Shown: positions 34,501 through 45,197 of the stretch, one piece after another
Numbering within the stretch: position 1 is the first letter of the stretch
Layout: every line of letters starts with the position of its first letter
From: Paratinospora sagittata
Lineage: Eukaryota > Streptophyta > Magnoliopsida > Ranunculales > Menispermaceae
DNA: 64,000 bases
Reading direction: 5' to 3'
NCBI GenBank assembly: GCA_035771175.1
Contig: CM069592.1
Coordinates: 41,108,623-41,172,622, forward strand
The notes under the pieces: model-generated
The model's input: the letters and a program-made list of their open reading frames with translations, nothing else
Told to the model about the DNA's origin: nothing
Databases searched by the model: none
Position numbers and translations under genes: made by a program

Positions 34501-37500
34501 CATTCTTCTGGCATCTTTCCATGTAGTTCACACTTTGAGTTTTTATGCAATTCTCCTAATTTTCCTTCCTTTACCCCATTTTGTAACATTTGAAGTGCTT
34601 ACTTACCTTCAAAAATTAAGGTTTGTGCTTGGCTACTTGGTCATAGAAGGGCTATGCACCGAAGAGGTGTTGTAGGCTAGTATGTGTCTATCTCCCTCCT
34701 TGTTGTCCCATTTGTTTGTAGGATGTGGAATCATTTGAGCATCTATTTCTTGAGTGTTTTCTAGCAAGGAGTTTATGGGACAGATGGGCAATTCTCTAGG
34801 AGGGAAGGTTTATCATTCCAAATTCTATTGTGGGTTGTTTTGATATGATTCAGGATCCTCGCCCAAGTCAAAAGGAAAGAGGAGTATTCCCCATGATGAT
34901 CTTTGCCTCCTTATGGAGTCAATGGTTGGAGCGTAACAAAAAAGTATTCCACAATGCGATAGTTGATCTCGACAAGCTATGGGATAATGCTAATTAGCTA
35001 ACGGGCTCTTGGGTTGCTAGCTCTAGGTTCGCTAGAGGTTATCCAATTTCGATTTGTGTTAGGGATTGGCCTAGGTATATGTAAGGTGGGTGTTGTAGCG
35101 GTGGGTATCATGCTAGTACGGTGTGGATGTTCATTATTGTAACAACTCGTACTTTGGTCAAACTTTTACGTTGACTTGTACGTATATTTAGACGTATTTA
35201 TACGAGTATATGTACGTATGTATTGGTATAATGACATGTATTGTATGTATTCTAGTGTCGTAGGAACTTAGAGACCCTAGGTATGGACTTTAGGGTGAAA
35301 AAAGTTAGAAGAATTCATGCCTGGGCACTGGGAGCGCGCTCTTGGAAAGGATCAACGCACTCTAGTAGTGGTAGACAAAATCGAGCTCTTTGGAAATTGG
35401 AGAAACGTGCTCCTTGCGGGTGACAAAGATAGAATATGTTTCTAAGCAAGGAGGAGCGCGCTCCTAATCAAGAGAAGCGCGCTCCTGGCTGTTCTGACAG
35501 TTCCTTAAAAAGGGTCGGTGTGGTGGTTTGAGCAACTATAAAAGCAATTTCTCGACCTTTCTCGCTCATTTTGAGCTAGTTCTAGTTCCAGAGAAAGGGA
35601 AAAACGAAGGGAAGAAGGGAGAGCGAGCTAGGGCTTTAACTCTTGGAGCAAGGAACGCAATCTTTAGCTTGAAATTGATGAATTCTTGTACTTTGCTTCG
35701 AGATGTGCTATATATATGAGAATTGATCGATTTGGATGGTGTTTGGGAAATTGGTGATGATCTAAGGTTGTGTAAATTCGTGGGTTTTAACGGTGATTTA
35801 TGTTTCTAGTTAAATTAGTAATGAAAATTGAGTTAGAACATGCAAAATTAGCGAGAAAGATGGTGTTGTGGTGTGAGAATCTGTCAAACCCCTTTCCAGC
35901 TTAAGGGGCTGAAATGGTGTTAAGTGTATTGGATGTTTTAAATGGTGTTAAGTGTATTGGTCTTGCTAGAATTATAGTTAATTTGATTCCTACAATGTTG
36001 CAGGTTTGTATGAATGAATTGGGTGTAAATATTCAAGGTTGTATTGGTTAGTGTGCATGGTGAGTACATTGAGTTGATGCTGCTGAATTCTAGTTTTAGC
36101 TTGTAAATAAATATAGTTAAGGATCTTGAATGGATTTGGCGTGTATGTTTGGTATCTTTTTTTTAGAAGAAACAAAAATGTATTGCATTAATTTTTAGAA
36201 AGAACGGAGCAAAAACTGTACAAAGTAGCCAAAACAAACAAAGCCCCTACTAATGAACAAACTTACCCCCATCCTCTGAGCCAATAGCAAAGCCCTTAGA
36301 CAACCTGCAATTACCAACCCAAAAAGAAGCAAAAATGATTTTTCCCACACATCTACAAGCTGGAGTTCAATTTCCTTGAACACCCTAGCATTCCTTTCCT
36401 TCCACAACGACCACAACGTAGAGACCCAATATTTGTGAGTAATTTTGAGTGTATGGAATTGTATTGACAGGTTGAAAGTGATAGCATTTGACTAGGTTGG
36501 TTAGTTGGTGATAGAGAGGCGTAGAGACCCAATATTTGTGAGTATTTCTTACCTTGGTATTTATGTATAGCATTGTATAGCTATGAATGAATTTGTGAAA
36601 TGTTAAGCATGTTAATTATTATATGCATTGTTGCTTTTAAATCATGAAATGATTTTAGAAATGGAGCATGTTTTTGGGTCTATTTGAATAGGTCACTGAC
36701 ATGTGAAGCCTTCCTATGGGTCGAGTCCTCTAAGAACACATTCAAGTGGGTTACCGAGGAGTACTCATGACCGGTGCATTCCTAGTTGGTAGGGCTAGGC
36801 TTAGGATTGGCACTCCTCATAAATGCATAACGGGGAGGAGACGCACTCAATTTCCTAGTATTCATGAATGGGTAAATTGTGGACTGTGCACTCCTCATAG
36901 ATGCATAATGAGGGGCAGACGCGCTCAATTAACCAGGAGGAGGGAGATGGATTGCATGTGATTTTCACTGGGATTTGCATTGTCTTGTAAATGAATGCAT
37001 GATCATGAATTATATTTGGTATGTATGTTATTGTTTAAATCATGATTTAAATTTTGTTTAATTTGATTTAATGTCATGGTTTATACTAATGCATATCTAA
37101 TGTCATAGGTAAGAATATTCACTGAGCTAGTTGTAGCTCACTCCAAAATCACAATCTTCTCAAATTCAAACGTCAAAGGGAAGGGAAAAGCTTGAGAGGA
37201 TTAGTCTTCGCTCTCGTCTTTATGTATGTGTGTTGGGAGTTTGGACTTGTGAGATGTATTTTGTAATATGTATATGTATCACCATAAGTTGTATAATATT
37301 ATCATCTAGATGTGTGACTTGTGAATTATGGAAAAAGATAGTTATGTGATGAGGAATTTTGCATATGAGTATGGATGTGTAATGATGGATATTAATTTTG
37401 ATATATGAGAATGAAAATGTGTATATATGGATAATTATACAAGTGGAAGTATAATGACAGATTAAGCTGACAGGATGTCAGATGTATCAGTGTGTGGCAC

Positions 37501-40500
37501 GTCTGGTATTCTATGTTGATCGTGACTTCACCTCGAGAAGGGGTCGTGACAATTACTTTTGCTTGGGCATTTCCTGTACTCAGGTGGGGTGTTTTGTTTC
37601 TATCTTGATATCAATAAATTGCTCGTTTCCTCTAAATAAAAACTAAAAAAAAGAATCATGGGAAAAGAAAAAGAAAAAAGGTGAACAAGAATAAAAAATC
37701 AACCCCTGATTTTGACAAGGACTCAAACATAATCAGGCAATATTCCATAATTTATTCAGTAGAAGCCTATATACCTCTCTTCTTGTTCTTCATACTCCTC
37801 TGTCAAGGTGTTCTGTTTGTTACTACGACACTCTTTCTCAACTAGAGCCCTAGAACAAGATTCAGTAACGGTAGCAACACTTGTCTCTGGTTTGCATAGT
37901 CTAGATTCATTTGAAGATGAGGAAACAAAGTTTCCCACATGCATTCTTGAAGAACTGTTCAAAAGAATATCAGAATGTTATAGAGTGAAAACATAGACTA
38001 CATAAAAACTGTCTTCAATACAGTTGTAGCATTCTGAGATGAATTCTGCCACATGAAAATACTAATGACATGATCTACAGAAGAAAAATAGAAGAAAGAA
38101 TGTCAAACATTTCAACATAAGTTTGAACTTGTCTTAGAATACAACCAAGAGATAAAACAAGAATAAATTATATTCTCCATTGCCACGATTTTTATATTTT
38201 ATTTTTTTGATAGAAAAAAATGGCAACTCGTCATTGCCACCACACTTCATTCATCCAAAATTCCAAACTAGTGCCTACCTATGTGTCCATACAACTCTTC
38301 TTCTTTTTTGTTGGAGCAGAAACAAAGAATGTATGTATTAAAAGTAACACAAAAACATGAGTACAACCGAAGGGAGCACTAGAAGTGCGCCCACAACCAG
38401 AACAAAAATAATAGTCAAGAACCTAAAGACCCCAGACATACATCCATGCACCCAAATTACAACTGAAATAGACAGCTTCCCCAATCCAAAATCCAATCCG
38501 AAAGAGGGGCCATTAACTAGCACGGCCGCATGAACCCAAGAACTAGCCACGAACCTAGTATCTTCCCACAATTTGTTAGCATCCTTACATCTATCATTGA
38601 AGATTCTATTGTTCCTTTCTAGCCAAATATGTCATAATGTCGCAAAGGAAGCCAAAAGTGCCACCTCTCTAGCCAAAGAAGAAGTAATTGAGTTATGGGA
38701 GAGGGCATGCACTCGTCAAGACAAGATGGAGGGAGAAACCTTCCACCCGAAAAACAACACCATTTCTCCCATAAGCCTCTAGCCACAAAGCAATGCAAGA
38801 ACAAATGATATGGGTTTTCTTCTGCCTGAAAGCATAGAACACAACACTGTGGAGATAGAACCATATTAGGAAGACGCCTTTGAAGTAAATCCATGGTGTT
38901 GACCTTCCTATGAGCCAGAAGCCAACCAAACACTTTAACTTTAGATAGAATATGTATTCTCCAAATGATTGCCGCTAAAGGGAAAGGTGGTATGACATGG
39001 CTAGAAGAGGATTGTAAGGCACCAACTAATGATTTACACAAGTACTCCCCATTTGGCTCAAGAGCCCATTTAAATTTATCTGGGTTATGTGAGACGGTTA
39101 TGGGATCTAAAATGTTTAAAGTTAAGGCTCTAGGAAAGTGTAGGTTCCATGATATGGTATTGTTTGGTTCGATAGGGCTTGGGTTAATGAATTTTGCAAC
39201 TAGCTGATTGTGCATAGATGATAATCTATATAGGGATGGAAAAGATCTTGCCAGGGGACAATCCCCAATCCACCCAAAAGCGAAAGGTTTTCCCGTCACC
39301 AAGCAAAGGGCGAATGTGTGCATCAACAGTCAATGATAAGGATTCAATGAATTTCCATGGCCCTATGAAAGAAAATCTTCCCCCAGACCTTTCCCCTACC
39401 CCCTGACCCATGGCAAAAATTCTCCCATATCGACTCATAAACCACCCTTGCCTGCAGAGAGTTTCCTTCCTTCAGGCTTCTCCACAACCATTTCCCACAT
39501 AAGGCCACATTCTTCTCAACAACATTCCCGATACCAAGCCCCCCCTTCTCCACCGGTCTCTGGGCCACCTCCCATTTAATCAAACTCTTAAATTCTCTAC
39601 CCCCCTTACCTCCCCAAAAGAATACCCTCATCTTTTTTTCGATCACCCGTGCCACCCCCACTGGGATTTTAAACACTGATAAAAAGTAAGTTGGTATAGC
39701 TTCTAACACCGCCCTGATCAGTGCAAGTCTACCCCCTTTTAACAAGAAAGCCCGCTTCCAACCTCCATGAAATGGTTGAAAATGTGTCCATACAACTCTA
39801 CAATTGGTAAAATGTGTACCTTTTATAAATTTCAGTAGCCAAAAGCATGATTCAAAGATTTATTTGATAAAATGTCAATTAAGCATGTCTTTGAGTCAAA
39901 TCTGATTTAGGACAGTGAAATCCACAGAAACATAGAGGTTCTAATTCCTAAGTAGAACCCAAAACAACTTGATCCACAAACAAAGAAATAAAATCGGCAA
40001 TAATGCGCACAATTGGAATGTTTCTATCAATTTTTTGTTGTTCAAATGAGCTTGGAATGGATACCAATTGTCTCCAATTCCAACATTTGCACTATGGGGC
40101 TGTCTAGTTTTCTATTATGGGAATGGAAGAGTAAATAGTTATACAAGTGCAGAAGACAGTCGTTTATTAAGCCTGGAAGCATTATTTGCCACACTTTATA
40201 AAAAGTAAAGAAAACAATGAAGAGAAACCTCCGCATCTTCTGAACAATATCCTTTGTTGGGTCCTCACAGCCTTCCCATCTTTCTTTCCACTTCTGTGAA
40301 TTTTCCAACATCCTGCCAGAGGAAGCACAGGTACATTACAACCATAAGAACTTGCAGAAAAGAATAATTCAAAGTGGTAGACATAATGAGCAAGATGGCC
40401 TTGCTTAACAATTGCATACTCATTATGATGTTTCTGCAGATCAAAGTAATAAGCTTTCTTGTTGGCGATGAAACAGTGCTCACGAGAAAGAACCTCATCT

Positions 40501-43229
40501 GGGTGAAGATCACCAGAACAAAGTAAAGCACCCCTGCAACGAAAAATGAAATGTAATCTCAAAGCAAAGTGGTAACAACTCATCACAAGAAAACATTTGA
40601 TATTCTGCAAATTTCTCTTGCTAGTGTGCAACAACATCTGTTAAGCTATTTGAATGTGGAAGGCAACCAATTAAAGTTTGAAGCCAAGCATATAAGCATT
40701 GCTTCACACACAACAGAGCAACCTCTTTGCGTGAAGAAAGAGTGTACTTTTCTTTTTGTTTGTTTTTAAGACTGAGATTACTTGTTACACTCAAAAACTC
40801 GACCAACCTGCCCAAACCAGCCAAAACCAATTAGTTTCAGCAGCGCTTTACACTTCCTTTCGGTCAAATTGGGGCTATTAAGGTAGGCCCAAAGAGATTG
40901 GGTCAGACTTCAATTTTGATTACAGAACAACCTGAAAAGTCAACCTAACTAAGCAGCACAATGGCCGCAAGCATCTGCTCTTTGTTATCTCGTGCCAACG
41001 ATTTTGTAGGAGGCTCAACTTTCTTTCTGTCCATGTCAGAGGCTCTGGGCAAGGTGTAAGTCTCACTTATAAAAAGAAAAATATATAAAGATTTAAAAAA
41101 AAAAATTTATAAGAACCCATTGTGGAAGAATTCCACCATTGCTTTCATTCGGTCACTTTTGAAAATAATCGGTACCATTTAAAGAAAGTCGTGGAAAAGC
41201 CATCGAGTTCAGAGGCCTTGACATCATCACAAACAAACACAACATTCTTCACTTCCTCTTCCTCACCAACCATCCCATTTTAGATGGGGACATAGGCTTT
41301 CATTCTATTCCTTCCATTCCCCAAGAGTTTGCATCCTAAATCTATGTTTATAGTGATTGGTGATCTACTATATCTTATTCCTTTTCCACCGTGTGCCATT
41401 CTCCCTTTTAACTTTAGGGATAGTGTTTTTGGCATTCCTACAATTCAGAATTCTTAAAAAAATTGGAAGTTTGAAACACCTTCCTTTAGTCATGCGTACC
41501 CAAGTTTTGAAGAGAAATTCCTTGCTCCTTTATGCAAAGATTGTCCTTTTTAGCATTTCGTAGGGGTTTAATCCGTCTCCCTTGTCCATTGGAGATCCCC
41601 TCTATCCTAACCAACATCCTTGATTAACTCTTTCAATTCATTCTTCCTAATCGAGATGTGGTCCAAACATTCTATGTTCCATTTCTTAAGGTTATGCTTC
41701 ATTTCCTTCAACTTCTGCATGAACTTGTACCTGTACCATCTTAAGGGTGGTGCTTCCTCGCACCATTTGACACCTATATGTTTAAATTCTAACACTCCAT
41801 CCAAATCCACTCAAATTGAAGGATCATTTGGTGGAATCTATCACACGTCAATTATCTGAGATCAATATGACAACTTTTTGTTTGAAAAATGAAAACATTC
41901 CTTCTCACCCTTGACCAACAAGGAATTTCTCTTGCCTACAATAGATGAGGTTGTTTCCAAAATTAAACCATGCCTATCTTGCAGTTAGGAGTAAAGAGTT
42001 TTCATTATTCAAGTTTAACGAAGATGGAATCAAAATCTTGCACGCTTCTTGGGATCGTGGTATTGTTAAGTTTCTCATAAAGATTTCACACAACATTGAA
42101 ATCACAACCTAAGCACCAATTTGGGCCACAAAAACTACTTGGACTGATCATTTCATCCCAACAAATTGTCCTCTCTCAATGACAATTAGGATCATAAACT
42201 TTTGAAAGCCACCAATTAGATTGATCCTTTTCATCAATAAGCATTGAGATGGAGAAGTCTCTAAAAAGATATTGATTTAGAGAAAGCATAAGATAGAATA
42301 TCTAGAGAAATAATTTGACGGATTTTCTAGAAACTAGTGAAAACAACAATAGAAGAAACTAAAGAGTTCCCAATTACTAGAGGTTTATACAAATAATCCG
42401 CCTTAAGCCCTTATCTTTTTTGCTCTAGTTATGTATGAATTGACTAAACCTATTCAAAAAGATGTTTCACAGTTTATGTTATCTGCAGGTGATGCAGTGT
42501 TAATTGATGTCGATGAAACTAAAACTAGAGTAAATACTAAGCTAAAAGTTTGGAGAGATGCTCTAGAATCTAAAGGGTTCAATATTAGTAGGACTAAAAC
42601 CAAATACATTAAATGTAAATTTAGAGGAAGTAGAAATACAAATGAAAAGACAGTGAAGATAGAAAGCCAAGAGATACCGAGGGGAGAAAATTTTAGATAT
42701 TTGAAATTCATTATTCATCAAGAAGGAGAAATAGTAGAGAATGAGAATCATAGAGTTAAAGCAAGATGGATTAAATGGAGGAGTACTTCTAGAGTATTAT
42801 ATGATTCTCAATGAAGTTGAAAGAAAAATTTTATAAAACTGCTATTAGGCCAGCTATGCTATATGGAATAATGGAACAGAATGCCAGGCAACAAGGAAAC
42901 AACATGTGACCAAACTAAATATAATGGAAATGTGCATGTTAAAATGGATATGTGGTAAAACATTAAAGATAGAATTACATATTCAAGAAATAGTATTAGT
43001 AGCCCCAATTGAAGATAAAATGAGAAAAAACTAATTAAGGTAATTTGGACTCATATAACAAAGACCATTAAATGCTCCAATTAAGAAGAGTGACCTATTA
43101 ATCCACAATAATGATAGAGATGGGGATGTGCAAAAAATGGACAAAACCGATCAAACCACAAAAAACGAGGTTTGGAAGGCTTGATTGGTTTAAATTGAAC
43201 CAGTCAAGTATGGCTGGGTTTTAGCTCTT

Positions 43230-43268
<39 letters not shown>

Positions 43269-45197
43269 TAATAGATATTTCCTTTTGACTTAATATGGGA
43301 AAATTAGAGTTGGAGTAGAATAATATTTCATTATTTGACAAATTTTTAACTTTTAGAGTGTTTGGAATATTTGAATACACACTTCAAAAATACATGATAC
43401 ACACATAAGGCTATGTATGATTAGGTAAATAGCAATTAAAATAGCATAATTGGATTGGTTTGGATTGGATTATATCCCTAATTAAGTTTGGATAGGATCT
43501 AATTCTTTAAGTACCTAATTAAAAGGCTAAATAAGCATATAACACTAGGCAAGCTATGTAACAAGTCTATGTGTCTAATAAGTGTAGGCATCATGTCATC
43601 CTCCAGGCCTAGGCCTATATTAATTAGGTAGCAATCTAGCAGCCATGATGCATATCTTATTTTAAGTATTTGATAGTTGACCTTTTTTTTACTTATCAAT
43701 AGCTTTTCCTAGTGTTTTCAATTTTGAAAGATAAAATATTGATAATGAATGGGATCGATTGTGCCATATTTTTCACCGAACTTCAACAAACCTGCCTAAT
43801 CAATTTGGTTTGAAGTCATTATCAAACCCAATGAAGTCAAAAGAGTGAAGCTTCGCAAGGCCCATTTGGTTTAGTTGGTTGAACTTGGAGCCCAAAACCA
43901 ACTCGTACCCAACTACAAGCACCCTCGCTGAAGTTGAATTATCAGGAAGTGCAATGGAATTAAGAAACTCGGAACTCCATAGGGTATGAATTCAAAACTA
44001 ACATTATATAAGTAGTTAAATACTGTGATTTTTATAAATTCAATTCCTTAGGCTATGATTTGACAAGTAGAAAAGAAATCATTCTAGTTAGTGCTTCTCA
44101 CTCAAGAACAGTGACAAACTTAAATCCTTTTTTTCATCAGTGATATAATGTTAAGAAGGAATTGCAGTCTTTAAGACTGGTTTAGATCATTTCAGAAAAT
44201 CATTCTTATTGTAGAGACTTAATGCATGAGAGGAAAAGGAGGGCCATTTAAAAGTCAATTCCTTCCAGAGACTGAAGGAACACTTGCAGATTTGAAGGTT
44301 GCTCTTAAATTTCCTTTTTTTTCCCACACTTACCAGTAGGCGTTTCCAGGTGTCTCATACTTATCAGTAGGTTCTTTCAAGTATATCTTAAGTGCCTAGA
44401 TTCTATTAACTATTTTTATAGAGTTTGTGCCATATATGATTAGAAGTAATACTACTTGGATTGGCACTAACAGCTGGCTGTACTGTACGATGGTAGTGGA
44501 TTTATATAACCCTGGTTTCTTTCCATAATATTTTCATTTACATACCCCCCCACACTCTAAACAAACAAAAAAACCCAAAAACTAGAAGTGGATGTCGGTA
44601 CTTACCACTTGAGTAAAGGATTTCCAAAGTGAAGGTTTTCCCCAGTAAGTAATGATTGCACCACATACTTCACATCAGCTCCTTTAGGAAGAAACTGAGT
44701 GAGAAGATTTCTCTCTGCTTCTGAAAGATAAGTAGCCCAAACCTGGAATAAGTTACAAGGGAAATGAATTAGATATACATAAGGAAAATTGTCCAGCCTT
44801 ACAAGTAATTCATTGGAATTAAGAACAAGCATAAGATATAAGAAACAAGTATGACTTGTGATGTGACTAAAATTACCTCATAAGATAGCACCTCGGACAT
44901 GTCCTCCAACCCAAAAATTTCTGGAGGAACAAAAAAAACATCTGCCAGCCCTCTATGACAACGAGAAAAAGGACTAATAAATGGACCCAAATCCCTCCAA
45001 GCTATTCCAATCTGTTCTCTCCTGGCAACAACCTTCTTTTGGTTATCATCCCACTCAAGAGAAATGTGTGCCTTTATGTTCAACAGGTTTTTTGAAGATT
45101 CCACATCCTTTTTCTTCTTTGTATTGTACTGCTCTTGTAAATTGCAACTTATGGTACTTGAAGTGATCAATCGTCTTTTTTGTTGACCAGCCACCAT
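25504..45197 (-). CDS. Nuclear factor kappa-B-binding-like (NFRKB-like, At5g13950 type) DEUBAD protein, 9 coding exons
   Basis: Exons: 45197-44877, 44742-44606, 40533-40420, 40312-40229, 37954-37775, 32940-32799, 27616-27456, 27362-27242 and 27069-25504. They sum to 2826 nt, 941 residues plus stop, with all junctions in frame. The N-terminus MVAGQQKRRLITSSTISCNL is followed by HISLEWDDNQKKVVARREQI and then the DEUBAD-type helices, EVLSYEVWATYLSEAERNLL and QFLPKGADVKYVVQSLLTG, HFGNPLLKWGALLCSGDLHP. A linker carries KYMSYFK and HQLVKRIKQSG...SLNRVLGDI. The large last exon is disordered and rich in Ser/Asn/Gln, ending in NDPTVRPFLRSWNH as in plant homologues. Animal NFRKB is an INO80 remodeller subunit that binds UCH37 through its DEUBAD; a nuclear chromatin role here is inferred. 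Introns 2, 4, 5 and 6 are inflated by LINEs and an LTR. The start codon lies in the second exon of the transcript. Confidence 0.92.
28402..28571 (-). mobile_element. Au-like SINE copy, diverged
   Basis: Read on the minus strand it starts GGGCAGGCCTTGGCACAATG, passes a GGTTTTCCCATTATGATC box region and CTTTGCTATGCAGAGGCATG, and ends with GTGCACTAGCTATGCCCTT. This order matches tRNA-derived Au SINEs of angiosperms. It lies in intron 6 of the NFRKB-like gene, sense to it. Related copies are at 62175-62340 and 62627-62802. Confidence 0.65.
28687..29322. mobile_element. MITE-like element related to the one at 2987-3508
   Basis: The left end AAGGTAGTCAGAATCGTGAA and the reversed right end CATAGTTGATAGAATCCCGT pair imperfectly. 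Repeated GAATC/GATTC motifs crowd both ends and the middle is AT-rich and non-coding, the same architecture as 2987-3508. No transposase is seen and the target duplication is unclear. Confidence 0.5.
29592..32365 (-). mobile_element. L1-type LINE, 5'-truncated, about 2.8 kb
   Basis: On the minus strand, successive frames carry an L1 ORF2 in order. First is the linker after the endonuclease (RPILLDTTEVKWGPSPFGFE from about 32360). Then come the RT start (GNKVLGLDGFSMTFYQQHW), YKIISKILAIRIR with EGRQILDATLIANEVV and KVDFAKAYDSVEW, GLRQGDPLSLFLF and the catalytic LTHLQYADDTIFF, then WEVVQRPVEVGGLGIGN and the zf-RVT region ([19 protein letters not shown]). A poly(A) tail appears as poly(T) at about 29592-29628. 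Stops and frameshifts break the ORF and the endonuclease is missing. It lies in intron 6 of the NFRKB-like gene, in sense. No convincing target duplication was found. Confidence 0.85.
33376..33764 (+). mobile_element. Short 5'-truncated L1-type LINE with 17-bp target duplication
   Basis: The flanks ATGTTATACATGAATAA (33359-33375) and ATGTTATGCATGAATAA (33765-33781) differ at one base. The insert encodes only the last part of ORF2 (MRTASWATIWML, then LLMASSWPVAF and SINDWIMNWASCLG), carrying two early stops, and ends in a short poly(A). It is antisense within intron 5 of the NFRKB-like gene. Confidence 0.85.
36150..36420 (-). mobile_element. L1-type LINE 3' fragment inside the solo LTR
   Basis: On the minus strand 36416-36195 reads MWSLWKERNARVFKEIELQL and continues as a typical plant L1 ORF2 C-terminus. 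It ends at a short poly(T) on the plus strand (about 36157-36165). No target duplication was recognised. Confidence 0.7.
36417..36544. repeat. 25-bp direct repeat 103 bp apart
   Basis: The string beginning CGTAGAGACCCAATATTTGT occurs at 36417-36441 and again at 36520-36544. The first copy abuts the 5' edge of the LINE fragment in the solo LTR. Confidence 0.85.
38299..39781 (-). mobile_element. 5'-truncated L1-type LINE with perfect 18-bp target duplication
   Basis: ATGTGTCCATACAACTCT flanks both sides without change (38281-38298 and 39782-39799). On the minus strand ORF2 starts in the RT/connection region (LKGGRLALIRAVLEAIPTYF, FKIPVGVARVIEKKM, WEVAQRPVEKGGLGIGNVVE). It continues through FKWALEPNGEYLCKSL, HILSKVKVFGWLLAHRKVN and LSPQCCVLCFQAEENPYHLF to the C-terminus near 38340, with a few frameshifts. 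The 3' end has only a short T/C-rich tail at 38299-38310. It lies in intron 4 of the NFRKB-like gene, in sense. Confidence 0.93.
41060..42000 (-). mobile_element. Heavily decayed L1-type LINE remnant
   Basis: On the minus strand, 41810-41607 resembles the linker between endonuclease and RT (GVKWCEEAPPLRWYRYKFMQ, KLKEMKHNLKKWNIE). About 41280-41100 reads like the RT start (LDGFSTTFFKWYR). Many stops interrupt it and no ends can be defined. It lies in intron 2 of the NFRKB-like gene. Confidence 0.55.
42425..43120 (+). mobile_element. RTE-type LINE fragment
   Basis: 42431-42814 encodes FMLSAGDAVLIDVDETKTRV, KLKVWRDALESKGFNISRTK and HRVKARWIKWRSTSRVLYD. The catalytic FADD-type box of RTE reverse transcriptase appears altered to SAGD. 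After a frameshift the sequence goes on as TAIRPAMLYGIMEQNA and LHIQEIV-like. The piece is 5'-truncated and broken. It lies in intron 2 of the NFRKB-like gene, antisense. Confidence 0.75.
43231..43261. repeat. Poly(C)31 homopolymer
   Basis: 31 consecutive C on the plus strand interrupt AT-rich intron sequence. The surrounding 43120-43930 has GGTTTGG/CCAAACC-type repeats that may belong to a MITE. Confidence 0.95.
43930..44605. other. Intron 2 remainder of the NFRKB-like gene
   Basis: This is AT-rich intron sequence without recognisable coding homology or bounded repeats. It reaches the donor of exon 44742-44606. Confidence 0.5.

Larger units (their letters stand above)
35138..37551. mobile_element. 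Solo LTR, gypsy-like, about 2.4 kb, inserted in a LINE
   Basis: The element begins TGTAACAACTCGTACTTTGG and ends GAAGGGGTCGTGACA, a TG..CA pair of the TGTAACAACCCG...GTCGTGACA type seen in plant gypsy-like LTRs. The flanks ATTAT (35133-35137) and ATTAC (37552-37556) are a 5-bp duplication with one change. No internal retroviral-type coding region is present. It carries GAGCGCGCTC-type repeats (35330-35490) and a direct repeat around 36806-36925, and itself holds a LINE fragment at about 36150-36420. Confidence 0.7.
33850..37660 (+). mobile_element. Decayed L1-type LINE split by a solo LTR
   Basis: From about 33850 the plus strand gives L1 ORF2 C-terminal sequence with many stops: LFKIPVNAANLIERKIKSFL, WKVGQRPVEKGRLGVGNI, then YHGPWKFISTL, SYKVGDNGNFRFWED and zf-RVT-like remains up to about 35085. 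The element's 3' tail resumes at 37552 (TTGGGCATTTCCTGTACTC...) and ends in an A-rich run near 37650. The interruption 35138-37551 is a solo LTR. Confidence 0.7.

Noticed and set aside
36746..36961. 71-residue frame with repeated HKCI/HRCIM motif
   Set aside because: It is the translation of a duplicated stretch of the solo LTR, not a gene.
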